From Rickettsiales bacterium (lineage in GTDB: Bacteria > Pseudomonadota > Alphaproteobacteria > Rickettsiales > UBA8987): a stretch of 23,961 nt of DNA. Of the stretch, positions 1-7,948 are shown piece by piece. Below the pieces are notes generated by a model, which had not been told where the DNA came from, searched no databases, and saw only the letters and a program-made list of their open reading frames with translations. Location of the stretch: the NCBI GenBank assembly GCA_028282625.1, contig JANQHP010000072.1, forward strand, positions 1-23,961, in the 5' to 3' direction. Made by a program: the position numbers and the translations under genes. The number at the start of each line of letters is the position of its first letter. Positions within the stretch are counted from its first letter, which is position 1.

Positions 1-1
1 T

Positions 2-160
2 ACCATGATGTTGGAGGCGGTATGGGACTACCATTTTGACCCGCAAACCAGCGTGATTGACGTGCATATCAGTCGCTTGCGTAAGAAGCTCGGTGATACC
101 AACAATAACCTGATAAAGACGGTGCGCGGTGCAGGATATATTATTGAAGATTGTGTCTAG
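2..160 (+). CDS. OmpR/PhoB-family response regulator, C-terminal end (5' partial)
   Basis: The window opens inside this gene, and 52 codons remain before a TAG stop. The visible part is the end of a winged-helix DNA-binding domain. The segment VIDVHISRLRKKLGD is the recognition-helix signature of OmpR/PhoB regulators, and IKTVRGAGYII is the usual terminal beta-hairpin wing. The receiver domain lies outside the window. The histidine kinase starts 38 bases downstream on the same strand, so the two form a two-component system. The final codons overlap a copy of the AACAGTGTCTAG repeat described separately. Family is clear. The signal sensed and the regulated promoters cannot be read from this fragment. 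Confidence 0.93.
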   Translation, partial: TMMLEAVWDYHFDPQTSVIDVHISRLRKKLGDTNNNLIKTVRGAGYIIEDCV

Positions 161-168
161 ACACTGTT
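153..168 (+). repeat. AACAGTGTCTAG repeat copy, palindromic, at the response-regulator stop
   Basis: GTGTCTAGACACTGTT. The first 12 bases are a perfect palindrome; bases 157-168 on the opposite strand read AACAGTGTCTAG. It covers the TAG stop of the response regulator. Confidence 0.55.
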
Positions 169-191
169 CCGCCCTCATGGTGTTATAAGGA

Positions 192-206
192 GATAACCGT
201 GTCTAG
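192..206 (+). repeat. Near copy of the GATAACAGTGTCTAG repeat at the kinase start
   Basis: GATAACCGTGTCTAG differs from the exact copies at 12774 and 17658 by one base. It overlaps the ribosome-binding site edge and the GTG start of the histidine kinase. Confidence 0.45.
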
Positions 207-1536
207 ACCCTATTTTCACAGTTCCAGCTTTAAGATGGCACTGTTTTTTGCCATCATGCTGGGGGTTTCCTCGGTGATTTTGGCCTATTTCTTTTATGAC
301 TTTGGCCGCAAAGGGTTTTTGCGCGAAACCGAAGCGGCGATTGATGCCGAAATTGCGGTGCTTCAGACGCTGGAAATCAAAGATTCCAAGGGGATAAAAG
401 AGTATATCCAGGCACGAAGCGCGCACGCAGATGGCTTGTATGTTGGCTATGTGGATGCGGATGGTACGTGGCTGGCCGGCAAGCTTGAGGCTTTGCCGGA
501 GGAGGTCCAGATTTTAAAAGAGGGCTTGCTGCATTTTGCCATGGAAAAGAGTGGGCAGCGCCTGGCGGCTAAAATCTATACATTTGCGGATGGCTCGAAG
601 GCGATGGTGGCGCGCGATGTGCATAATTTGATTGCCAGCTATGAAAGGTTGCAGGGTTTTAGCCTTTTGATCATTGTGTTGATGTTTGGCGTGGTTTCGG
701 TGAGTTTTGGTATTAGCTATTTTGTGGTAAGTCGGATTAACCGCATTGCGGTGACGGCCCAGGCGATTGTTTCGACCGGTGATCTTTCGCAGCGCATTTC
801 GATTGATACGACCTGGGATGATTTGAGCAATTTGGCCCAGGTTTTAAATGACTTTCTGGTACAGATGGAAAGCTTGATGCGTGGGGTGCGCGAAGTGAGT
901 AATCATGTGGCGCATGATTTGCGGACGCCACTCACACGCTTGCGCAATGATCTGGAATCTTTGCAGCAGAAAACGGTAACGGCAGAAGATTTGCAGGGCT
1001 TGCTGGAGGAATCGGATAGGATTTTGGGGCTTTTTCAGGCGTTGTTGCGTGTGACGACGATTGAGAAAGGGGCGCGCTACCAGCATTTTCGTGCGGTGGA
1101 TCTCTCCACGGTGCTGCGGGATGTAATCGAGCTTTATGAGCCGGTGGCAGAAGAGAAGCATCTTGCATTGCATGCGGAGATAGCGCCCACATTGCAGGTC
1201 TATGGTGACCCCGATCTGCTTTTTCAGCTTTTTGCGAATGTGTTAGACAATGCCATCAAATTTTCTGACTCGGATTCCACGGTGCAGGTGATTGCTAAGC
1301 AGGAGCATGACCAGGTTCATGTGGTGGTCAAAGACGAAGGGCCTGGGATTGCCGATGACAAAAAAGAGCAAGTTTTCACCTATTTTTACTCTGGCGATAG
1401 CAGCCGTGATATAGAAGGGTATGGGCTTGGGCTCAGCTTGGTGAAAGCAGTGCTCAACCGGCATGGCGGTAGCATTACGCTTAAAGATGGCCACCCTGGT
1501 TTGGAGGTGTGGGTCGCATTTTCACCTTACCGATAG
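199..1536 (+). CDS. Sensor histidine kinase (HAMP, HisKA, HATPase_c)
   Basis: This is an inner-membrane sensor kinase of 445 residues, partner of the regulator just upstream. Membrane segments lie at about residues 13-33 and 153-177 and enclose a periplasmic sensing region of about 120 residues. A HAMP linker follows. The phospho-acceptor is H239 in the H-box AHDLRTPLTRL. The ATPase domain shows the N-box around N347/N351, the G1 box DEGPGIAD starting at D379, and a GYGLGLSLVKAV G2 box. The GTG start at 199 is chosen because AAGGAGA lies at 187-193; a TTG at 151 would overlap the regulator and lacks such a site. The first codons contain a near copy of the GATAACAGTGTCTAG repeat. The signal is unknown. 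Position suggests it controls the downstream lipid-related genes, which is inference. Confidence 0.95.
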   Translation: MSRPYFHSSSFKMALFFAIMLGVSSVILAYFFYDFGRKGFLRETEAAIDAEIAVLQTLEIKDSKGIKEYIQARSAHADGLYVGYVDADGTWLAGKLEALPEEVQILKEGLLHFAMEKSGQRLAAKIYTFADGSKAMVARDVHNLIASYERLQGFSLLIIVLMFGVVSVSFGISYFVVSRINRIAVTAQAIVSTGDLSQRISIDTTWDDLSNLAQVLNDFLVQMESLMRGVREVSNHVAHDLRTPLTRLRNDLESLQQKTVTAEDLQGLLEESDRILGLFQALLRVTTIEKGARYQHFRAVDLSTVLRDVIELYEPVAEEKHLALHAEIAPTLQVYGDPDLLFQLFANVLDNAIKFSDSDSTVQVIAKQEHDQVHVVVKDEGPGIADDKKEQVFTYFYSGDSSRDIEGYGLGLSLVKAVLNRHGGSITLKDGHPGLEVWVAFSPYR

Positions 1537-1555
1537 TTTAGGAAGAGGCAATTTT

Positions 1556-1588
1556 ATGGTAAAGGCGGGTGTGCAAGACATGGTTTGA
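1556..1588 (+). CDS. Possible 10-codon upstream ORF before the amine-oxidase gene
   Basis: An ATG at 1556 follows a good ribosome-binding site (AGGAAGAGG, about 1540-1548) and opens a 10-codon frame, MVKAGVQDMV, ending at TGA 1586-1588. The next ATG, at 1590, begins the amine-oxidase gene and has no strong site of its own. The arrangement resembles a short upstream ORF feeding ribosomes to the main gene by translational coupling. It could equally be a chance frame, with the oxidase starting from the GTG at 1569. No function for the peptide is implied. Confidence 0.3.
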   Translation: MVKAGVQDMV

Positions 1589-1589
1589 T

Positions 1590-2861
1590 ATGCAAAAAAC
1601 TGACCGTCACATTGCGATTATTGGAAGCGGCATATCGGGCATGGCCGCGGCGTATATGCTCGATTCTATTGCTTCTATTACGGTGTATGAAGCCAATGGC
1701 TATATTGGTGGGCACAGCCGGACCGTGGATATTGCCACGCCTGGCGGGGATGTTTCGGTGGATACCGGTTTTATTGTGTTTAACCATCGCAATTACCCTT
1801 TGCTGACTTCACTTTTTTCGCATCTGGAGGTGCCAATCCAAAAAAGCGACATGTCCTTTGGTGTGAGTATTCAAGAGGGTTGGCTGGAATATGGCACGCA
1901 GCATTTGCACAATATTTTTGCTCAAAAATATAATATGTTGCGCCCGCCATTTTGGCGCATGATTGCGGATATTCTGCGGTTTAACCGCCAGGCGCATCAC
2001 TATTTGGAGCGTGACCCTTCGTTGACGCTGGCCCAGTGTTTGGATGAGTTGCGTATGGGCAGGTGGTTTAGAGAGTATTTTTTAATGGCGATGGGCGGCG
2101 CTATTTGGAGCACGCCGCTGCAGCAAATGCTGGATTTTCCCGCCAGTACCTTCATTCGTTTCTTTGACAATCATGGATTATTGACGGTCAACGATCAGCC
2201 GCAATGGTACACGGTGCAAGGTGGCAGTAAGGCATATGTGGAGCGCCTGACCGCCAGTTATCGTGACCGTATCCTGTTGCATTGTGGTGTGAAGCGCGTG
2301 GTGCGTGGGGCAGAGGGTGTAACGGTCCACGATGTGCAAGGTGGTGCCAAACGCTATGATGAGGTTGTTTTTGCCTGCCACGCAGACCAGGCACTTGCGA
2401 TGATTGAGAACCCCACGCAGGATGAGCGCTCGGTGCTTGGTTGCATGCGCTACCAGCCCAACCGGATGGTGCTGCATAGCGATATCAGCTTTATGCCCAA
2501 ACGCAAAAGCGCCTGGGCCAGTTGGGTTTATCTCTCTAAAGAAAAGAAAGATGGCAGCTCGCATGTTTCTCTGAGTTACTGGATGAACAATCTCCAGTCG
2601 CTGCCTACAAGCACGCCTGTGATAGTGACGTTAAACCCAGCCTCTCTGCCTCAAGAAGATTTGGTGTATGATGCGTGCGAGTTTGAGCATCCGTTGTTTG
2701 ATCAGCCGGCGGTGCAGGCGCAAGGGCGCATCGCAAGCATACAGGGGCAGGATCGTTTGTGGTTTTGTGGTGCCTATCAACGTTATGGATTTCATGAAGA
2801 TGGTCTTTTAAGCGCTGTGAATATGGCAGCGAAGATGGGAGTAAAGCCTACGTGGATATAA
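1590..2861 (+). CDS. FAD-dependent amine-oxidase-like protein (COG2907 family)
   Basis: Predicted NAD/FAD-binding protein of 423 residues. The N-terminus carries the dinucleotide-binding fold IAIIGSGISGMAAAYML, then YEANGYIGGHSRTVD, as in flavin amine oxidases and desaturases. Near the C-terminus RLWFCGAYQRYGFHEDGLLSA matches the FAD-contacting end of these proteins. Family members next to DUF1365 and CFA-like genes are thought to oxidise or desaturate modified membrane fatty acids. That role is carried over by context and not shown by the sequence. The start is uncertain: ATG 1590 fits the fold, and GTG 1569 adds seven residues. The 3' end overlaps the DUF1365 start by ten bases, implying co-translation. 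The assignment to the family is strong and the substrate is unknown. Confidence 0.88.
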   Translation: MQKTDRHIAIIGSGISGMAAAYMLDSIASITVYEANGYIGGHSRTVDIATPGGDVSVDTGFIVFNHRNYPLLTSLFSHLEVPIQKSDMSFGVSIQEGWLEYGTQHLHNIFAQKYNMLRPPFWRMIADILRFNRQAHHYLERDPSLTLAQCLDELRMGRWFREYFLMAMGGAIWSTPLQQMLDFPASTFIRFFDNHGLLTVNDQPQWYTVQGGSKAYVERLTASYRDRILLHCGVKRVVRGAEGVTVHDVQGGAKRYDEVVFACHADQALAMIENPTQDERSVLGCMRYQPNRMVLHSDISFMPKRKSAWASWVYLSKEKKDGSSHVSLSYWMNNLQSLPTSTPVIVTLNPASLPQEDLVYDACEFEHPLFDQPAVQAQGRIASIQGQDRLWFCGAYQRYGFHEDGLLSAVNMAAKMGVKPTWI

Positions 2862-3613
2862 GCCCCCACATTTTGACGGCAAAAGTTTTTCATCATCGCC
2901 TTTTTCCTCAAAAAAATCGCTTTGCGTACCGTGCCTATTATGTGGCGTTGCCGTTGCCGGCCCCTGCTATTGGAAACCGTTTGTTGTACCTTGATAAAAA
3001 GGATTTGGGCTATCGCGATGGGCAGGACCCAGGTGGATGGGCAAAGGAGATATTGAAGGAATATGACGTGGCCGATAAGGTGGCGCATATCGTGCTTGTG
3101 ACCATGCCGCGTGTGTTGGGTTATGTGTTTAATCCTGTGAGTTTTTATTTCTGTTTGGATACGAAAAAAAATTTGCGCGCGGTGATTGCAGAAGTGCATA
3201 ATACATTCGGTGAACAGCACGCTTATCTATGTGCTCATCCGGACGGTAAGCCGATTCAAAAGCAGGACTGGCTGGAGGCGGAGAAGGTGTTTCACGTTTC
3301 GCCTTTTTTAGAGCGCAGTGGGCATTATCGCTTCAGGTTTGCCTTGGACGAGAAAAAACTTGGCGTTTGGATTGATTATTTTGACAAAACGCAAAAGAAA
3401 CAGCTTGTGACCTCGCTTGTGGGGCACATGACGCCGTTGGAACGTGGTGCGCTTAGGAGGGTGTTTTGGCGCTACCCTTGGGTGACCCTAAAAACGATTG
3501 TACTGATTCATTGGCAGGCACTTCGCTTGTTTTTTAAGCGCGCACGCTATATGCCAAAGCCTGTGCAAAAGGAAAAGAGGGTGAGCAGCACCCATCACCT
3601 TACAAAAAAGTAA
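2852..3613 (+). CDS. DUF1365 family protein (COG3496)
   Basis: This 253-residue protein belongs to DUF1365, a family without a settled biochemical function. Recognisable segments are the N-terminal AKVFHHRLFPQKNRFAYRAY, then PRVLGYVFNPVSFYFC, EVHNTFGEQHAY and KVFHVSPFLERSGHYRFRF. Members almost always sit beside the FAD oxidase of the previous entry and a CFA-like methyltransferase, exactly as here, and are therefore assigned to fatty-acid modification. The start is GTG 2852, inside the end of the oxidase gene, with a GGGAG purine stretch about 12 bases upstream. The C-terminal part is rich in Lys and Arg, which would suit association with the membrane surface. Family assignment is confident and the mechanism is open. 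Confidence 0.88.
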   Translation: MDISPHILTAKVFHHRLFPQKNRFAYRAYYVALPLPAPAIGNRLLYLDKKDLGYRDGQDPGGWAKEILKEYDVADKVAHIVLVTMPRVLGYVFNPVSFYFCLDTKKNLRAVIAEVHNTFGEQHAYLCAHPDGKPIQKQDWLEAEKVFHVSPFLERSGHYRFRFALDEKKLGVWIDYFDKTQKKQLVTSLVGHMTPLERGALRRVFWRYPWVTLKTIVLIHWQALRLFFKRARYMPKPVQKEKRVSSTHHLTKK

Positions 3614-3679
3614 GAAACCAGAAAGATGATGTTTGGTCGGCATCGTTTACTACAACAAGCATAGAAAGGAACAAACATT

Positions 3680-4840
3680 ATGCTGCAACGCCAAATCGCG
3701 AATCGTTTTTTAGATACGTTTCGTCATATTTCCCACGGTGCCATTCAAATTACGATGCCAGATGGCACGACGCACGATTTTTCGGGCAAAGAAAAAGGTG
3801 CAGAAGCCATGCTGGAGATTCATGACAGAAGGGCCATCATGGCGTTTGCGCAGAAGGCCGATATTGGTTTTGCCGAAAGCTACCGCGAAGGCTGGTGGAG
3901 TAGCCCGGACTTAATTCAGCTTTTCCAGTTTGGTTTGGAGAATGAGGTGGCGCTGGACCGGTATATTTATGGCAATGTGATTGCGCGTTTTGCCTCGCGT
4001 ATAGCGTATTTTTTCACCCGGAATAGTTTGAAGGGAAGTCAGAAAAACATTCAGGCGCACTATGATCTTAGTAATGATTTTTATAGCCTGTGGCTTGACC
4101 CGAGCATGACCTATTCTTCGGCTATCTTCGAGGATCCGAACGAGCGTTTAACCGACGCACAAAATCGCAAATATGATCGGATTATAGAGCGTTTGGACGG
4201 TTCAGGAAGGCTGTTGGAGATTGGCTGCGGTTGGGGAGGCTTTGCCTCACGCGCGCTTGAGAAAGGGGATTATGACATTAAGGGGCTGACACTTTCCAAG
4301 GCGCAACATGCTTATGCCACGCAAAAATTGCAAAAAGATGCCCAGATTTCTCTGGAGGATTATCGCATCCAAAAAGGCAGCTATAATCAGATTGTATCGA
4401 TTGAAATGTTTGAGGCGGTAGGCGAAAAATTCTGGCCGGTCTATTTCTCGCAGGTGAAATCCTTACTCGCGGATAAAGGCAAGGCGATGATTCAGACCAT
4501 TACCATCAAGGATGAATATTTTGCCCGGTATCGCAAAGGGGGCGACCCTATTCGTACGTTCATTTTTCCAGGCGGGATGCTGCCTTCCTCCGAGCGTTTT
4601 ACGCAGGAGAGTGGCCGTGCGGGTTTATCGATCACCGATCAGTTTTCTTTTGGCAAAGACTATGCCCTGACGTTGAAGCACTGGCTGGATCGTTTTGAGC
4701 AAAAGTTGGATGAAGTGCGGATGCTCGGCTTTAATGACGCCTTTATTCGTATGTGGAGATTTTATTTAACATGCTGTATTGCAAGCTTTAATGTAGGTCG
4801 TACGGATGTGGTGCAAGTGGAGTTGCAACATGCGTCATAA
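3680..4840 (+). CDS. Cyclopropane-fatty-acid-synthase-like SAM methyltransferase
   Basis: This 386-residue protein of the CFA synthase family (COG2230) would transfer a methyl group from S-adenosylmethionine to an unsaturated acyl chain of membrane phospholipid. Visible are the family segment IQAHYDLSNDFYSLWLD (about 124-140), the SAM loop LLEIGCGWGGF (178-188), EMFEAVGEKFWPVYF (242-256) and FIFPGGMLPS (294-303). E245 and Y328 correspond to E. coli CFA residues E239 and Y317. The positions of C139 and H266 hold S147 and Q272 here. These residues bind the catalytic bicarbonate in E. coli, so the product may be a methylated chain and not a cyclopropane ring. The ATG at 3680 follows AGAAAGGAAC. 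A 66-base gap separates it from DUF1365. Its end overlaps the next gene by 11 bases. Confidence 0.9.
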   Translation: MLQRQIANRFLDTFRHISHGAIQITMPDGTTHDFSGKEKGAEAMLEIHDRRAIMAFAQKADIGFAESYREGWWSSPDLIQLFQFGLENEVALDRYIYGNVIARFASRIAYFFTRNSLKGSQKNIQAHYDLSNDFYSLWLDPSMTYSSAIFEDPNERLTDAQNRKYDRIIERLDGSGRLLEIGCGWGGFASRALEKGDYDIKGLTLSKAQHAYATQKLQKDAQISLEDYRIQKGSYNQIVSIEMFEAVGEKFWPVYFSQVKSLLADKGKAMIQTITIKDEYFARYRKGGDPIRTFIFPGGMLPSSERFTQESGRAGLSITDQFSFGKDYALTLKHWLDRFEQKLDEVRMLGFNDAFIRMWRFYLTCCIASFNVGRTDVVQVELQHAS

Positions 4841-5351
4841 GGTCATGGTGGGCTTGCTTTTCTTATGCCTGGCAGGGCAGGGCGCTCTGGCGGCGATGGA
4901 CCTTGCGGTATCCTTTGTGCCTGACGCAAAGCAAGTAGGGCAGGGACGGTTATCGGTGCTATTCTGGGATGTGTATGATGCCAAGCTTTACGCGCCGGAT
5001 GGCACCTGGTCGCAGGACAAACCCTTTATGCTTTCGCTCCATTATTTTCGTGAGATCAAGGGGGTGGATATTGCGGATCGTTCGGTGCAGGAAATACGCA
5101 ACCAAGGGTTTGACGATGAGGTGAAGCTTGCTGCGTGGCACACCCAGATGAAGCATCTTTTCCCGGATGTAGAAGACGGTAGTATCCTATCTGCGGTGTT
5201 TATACCGGGAGAAAAAATCAAGTTTTTTGACCGGCATCAGCCGATTGGGGTGGTGAACGATGCCATGTTTGTACGGCTCTTTGCCGATATTTGGTTAAGT
5301 GAAAAGACATCCAGGCCGGACTTGCGCCGGCAGTTGCTTGGCGCGCTATGA
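4830..5351 (+). CDS. Exported chalcone-isomerase-like protein
   Basis: A 173-residue secreted protein. It has a signal peptide (positive MRHK, hydrophobic core VGLLFLCLAG, likely cleavage after ALA near residue 22). The mature part resembles the bacterial chalcone-isomerase-like family: LSVLFWDVYDAKLYAPDG, LSLHYFREIKGVDIADRS, then AVFIPGEKIKFFDRHQPIG. Despite the name, bacterial members lack an established flavonoid role, and the fold is related to fatty-acid-binding proteins. In this operon it may hold or carry a modified lipid in the periplasm (inference). The start at ATG 4830 lies inside the end of the methyltransferase gene; ATG 4845 is an alternative. Its stop overlaps the next start as ATGA. 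Confidence 0.83.
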   Translation: MRHKVMVGLLFLCLAGQGALAAMDLAVSFVPDAKQVGQGRLSVLFWDVYDAKLYAPDGTWSQDKPFMLSLHYFREIKGVDIADRSVQEIRNQGFDDEVKLAAWHTQMKHLFPDVEDGSILSAVFIPGEKIKFFDRHQPIGVVNDAMFVRLFADIWLSEKTSRPDLRRQLLGAL

Positions 5352-6685
5352 CAAAAGAGGCACCTGGATCTTCGGCGTTGCTGCATTATGGCGTGCTGGC
5401 ACTTCCTGTTGCGTTTGCAGGTTTTCCCCTTTACGTGCTGGCACCGGATTTTTATGCGGTGGAGTATGGCGTTTCCCTTGCGACGCTGGGTGTGGTTTTG
5501 CTCGCACTGCGATTGTTTGATGCGTTCCAGGATCCGCTGATTGGCCTTTTGGGAGACCGCTACCCGGATATGCGACCATGGGTGATGGGTGCGGCGGCAC
5601 TGGTGCTTTGTAGTAGTATATATGCCTTGTTTACGCTGCAGTTTTTTTCGCCCATGCTGTGGTTTGTGTTGTGTATGGGGCTGGCGGTCACAGCCTATAG
5701 CGTGCTGAGTATTTACTTAAATACGCTGGGTGCGCTGTGGGGCACGGCCCCGCATCAGCACACGCGCATTGCTGCCACGCGTGAGGTCTTTGCGTTGGTG
5801 GGTCTGATTCTGGCGGTTTCGCTTCCAAGTGCACTGGCGCAGCTAGCACCCCAAGCATGGGTTTACCATGTGTTTGGGCTGGTGCTGTGCGGTGCGATGG
5901 GTGTTGCCTGCTTCTTTTTCTTCCGATGGTACCGCATGCATGCACCAAAAACGTGCACGCTTCAGGCTCCAAGCTTGGCTTTTTTTTCCGCCTTCAAGCG
6001 GCTTTCCCGTGATGCCAAGAAGCTGTTAGTTGTCTATTTGATGGGCATGGTAGCCTCGAGCATGCCGGCGGTGTTGGTACTCTTTTTTGCACGAGATTTG
6101 CTCGGGGCGGAGCAGTATATTGGTTTGTTTTTGCTGCTTTATTTTGCTTCTGGTGCGCTTGCGATGCCTTTTTGGAAGCGTATGAGCCAGCGTTATGGGA
6201 CATACCGCACATGGATGGCTGCCATGGGGCTAGCCATTAGCAGTTTTATCTGGGCGTTCTTTTTAGAGGCAGGAGATGTGTGGCCTTATGCGATGATTTG
6301 CGTGCTTTCAGGGATGGCACTGGGCGCGGATTTGGTATTTCCGCCTGCTATTTTAGCAGATCAACTGCACGCACGGAGCGCGCAGGATGATACACAGGGC
6401 GGATTTTCTCTGCATTATGGGCTGCTTTTATTCACCGCAAAATTGGCGCTGGCACTCGCTTCGGCGGTGGCCCTTCCACTGCTGGAACGTTTTGGTTTTA
6501 CGCCTGGCACGACCAATGATGCGCAGGCACTTTATGCATTGAGTACGATGTATGCGCTGGTGCCATGCCTGTTAAAAGCCTTGGCGGCTTTGCTGCTCTG
6601 GCGTTTGTTTCTTCATCCAAGGAAAGGTAAACCACATGAAAATACTACAGATAACCGGAATACTCGGAGTGCTCGTCATGCTTAG
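5348..6685 (+). CDS. MFS transporter, GPH (sugar:cation symporter-like) family
   Basis: This is an integral membrane protein of 445 residues with about 11-12 hydrophobic segments. The N-terminal region FYAVEYGVSLATLG followed by LRLFDAFQDPLIGLLGDRYPD is typical of the glycoside-pentoside-hexuronide/MFS_2 family, in which the Asp in the second helix region (DAFQDP) is conserved. Transporters of this type recur in oxidase/DUF1365/CFA-like gene sets, where a lipid or lyso-lipid substrate is more plausible than sugar, as in the MFSD2A branch of the same family (inference). The ATG overlaps the previous stop by four bases. The last 50 bases overlap the DUF3833 gene, so the polar tail after RLFLHPRKGKP is written in DNA that also encodes the lipoprotein signal peptide. 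Confidence 0.87.
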   Translation: MTKEAPGSSALLHYGVLALPVAFAGFPLYVLAPDFYAVEYGVSLATLGVVLLALRLFDAFQDPLIGLLGDRYPDMRPWVMGAAALVLCSSIYALFTLQFFSPMLWFVLCMGLAVTAYSVLSIYLNTLGALWGTAPHQHTRIAATREVFALVGLILAVSLPSALAQLAPQAWVYHVFGLVLCGAMGVACFFFFRWYRMHAPKTCTLQAPSLAFFSAFKRLSRDAKKLLVVYLMGMVASSMPAVLVLFFARDLLGAEQYIGLFLLLYFASGALAMPFWKRMSQRYGTYRTWMAAMGLAISSFIWAFFLEAGDVWPYAMICVLSGMALGADLVFPPAILADQLHARSAQDDTQGGFSLHYGLLLFTAKLALALASAVALPLLERFGFTPGTTNDAQALYALSTMYALVPCLLKALAALLLWRLFLHPRKGKPHENTTDNRNTRSARHA

Positions 6686-7169
6686 CGGTTGCTTTGGTCA
6701 CTCCCTTGAATCGTATAAGGACACCAGCCCCAAGGCAGATATCAAGGAATATTTTAATGGTCCGATTAAGGCATGGGGTATTGTACAAGACTGGCGTGGA
6801 CGTGTGGTCAGCCGTTTTGATGTGGATATGGTGGGAGAGTGGGACGGAGACACCGGCACACTGACGGAACATTTTGAGTATTACGATGGGACCAAGCAGG
6901 AACGTATTTGGACCATCCACAAGCTTGCGCAGGATAAATATAAAGGTAGTGCATCGGATATTCTTGATGAAGCGGCCGGAGAGGTGCGTGGTAGTGCGGT
7001 GCGTTGGCATTATGTGATGGACCTTCCCGTGGGTGGGAAGACCTACCGTATCCGATTTGATGACTGGATGTGGATGATGCACGATGGTGTGTTGATTAAC
7101 CGTTCCTATTTAAAGAAATTCGGCCTGACGGTTGCAGAGCTAACCTTGTTTATGCAGAAGCAGGATTGA
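6636..7169 (+). CDS. DUF3833 family lipoprotein
   Basis: A 177-residue lipoprotein. The signal peptide MKILQITGILGVLVMLSGC ends in a lipobox with the acylated cysteine at residue 19, so the mature protein is anchored in a membrane, probably the outer one. The body matches DUF3833: YFNGPIKAWGIVQDWRGRV, FDVDMVGEWDG, LTEHFEYYDGTKQERIW and FDDWMWMMHDGVLINRS. The function of the family is unknown. It co-occurs with the chalcone-isomerase-like protein and SDR in fatty-acid-modification gene sets. The ATG has a strong ribosome-binding site, AAGGAAAGG at 6619-6627, inside the transporter gene. The stop codon TGA and the next ATG share one base (TGATG). Confidence 0.88.
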   Translation: MKILQITGILGVLVMLSGCFGHSLESYKDTSPKADIKEYFNGPIKAWGIVQDWRGRVVSRFDVDMVGEWDGDTGTLTEHFEYYDGTKQERIWTIHKLAQDKYKGSASDILDEAAGEVRGSAVRWHYVMDLPVGGKTYRIRFDDWMWMMHDGVLINRSYLKKFGLTVAELTLFMQKQD

Positions 7170-7927
7170 TGAAAAAATATCGCTACCAAGAAGAGGTCGT
7201 TTGGGTCATCGGTGCAAGCAGCGGCATTGGAGAAGCGCTGGTCAAAGCGCTTGCCTTAGAAGGCGCGGTGCTCGCACTCTCAGCGCGCCGTGAGGAGCGG
7301 CTTGGTTTGTTGCGCGACACGCTTGGAAGCCAGCATAAAATCTTTGAGTTAGATGTGGCAGATGCTGCCCTGGTCGAGCGTACGGCTAAGGCGGTGCATG
7401 CTGCGTTTGGTCGGATTGACAGGGTGATTTTTCTGGCGGCATCTTATACCCCGCAGCAACTTGATGCTATGGATATGCAAGCGGTAGAAGAGATGGTGCG
7501 GGTGAATCTGCTTGGTGCCTTGCATGTGGTGCATGCGGTGTTACCTCTGCTGAAAAACCAAGGTTACGGCCAAATTGCCCTATGTGCGAGCGTGGCTGGT
7601 TATATAGGCCTGCCTGGCGGTCAACCTTATAGCGCGACCAAGGCTGGTGTGATCAATGTGGCGGAGAGTTTGTATGCGGAGCAGCAAGGAACAATGGATG
7701 TTAAGCTAATAAATCCTGGTTTTGTGCGGACCGCCCTCACCGATAAGAATGATTTTGATATGCCGATGATACTCTCCCCTGAGAAGGCGGCGCAATGTAT
7801 TTTAAAAGGGCTGATGCGCTCTGGTTTTGAAATACACTTCCCCAAGCGATTTACATGCTGGCTTAAACTATTGCGCATCCTGCCTTATAGGCTCACGTTT
7901 GCGATCACAAAACGCCTGAAGCTCTAG
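7169..7927 (+). CDS. Short-chain dehydrogenase/reductase (SDR)
   Basis: A 252-residue NAD(P)-dependent oxidoreductase, the last gene of the operon. The cofactor motif GASSGIG is at residues 15-21, and the R-R pair of SARREERL suggests NADP(H) preference. The catalytic Ser is S141 (CASVAGYIG), followed by Y154 and K158 in YSATK. The end of the protein (KRFTCWLKLLRILPYRLTF) is hydrophobic and basic, fitting membrane association. SDRs of this kind accompany DUF3833 and DUF1365 genes in related clusters. The substrate is probably a lipid intermediate, but this is inferred from neighbours only. The start ATG 7169 has AGGA just upstream and couples with the DUF3833 stop. A TTG at 7166 is less likely. 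The stop TAG lies at the edge of a repeat copy. Confidence 0.92.
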   Translation: MKKYRYQEEVVWVIGASSGIGEALVKALALEGAVLALSARREERLGLLRDTLGSQHKIFELDVADAALVERTAKAVHAAFGRIDRVIFLAASYTPQQLDAMDMQAVEEMVRVNLLGALHVVHAVLPLLKNQGYGQIALCASVAGYIGLPGGQPYSATKAGVINVAESLYAEQQGTMDVKLINPGFVRTALTDKNDFDMPMILSPEKAAQCILKGLMRSGFEIHFPKRFTCWLKLLRILPYRLTFAITKRLKL

Positions 7928-7935
7928 ACACTGCT
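7922..7935 (-). repeat. Near copy of the AACAGTGTCTAG repeat at the SDR stop
   Basis: Read on the minus strand, AGCAGTGTCTAG occupies 7935-7924, one mismatch. On the plus strand it includes the TAG stop of the SDR gene. Confidence 0.45.
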
Positions 7936-7948
7936 GTGACACAGTGTG

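Noticed and set aside
151..198. Earlier TTG start for the histidine kinase
   Set aside because: It would overlap the response-regulator end and lacks a ribosome-binding site; GTG 199 has AAGGAGA at good spacing.
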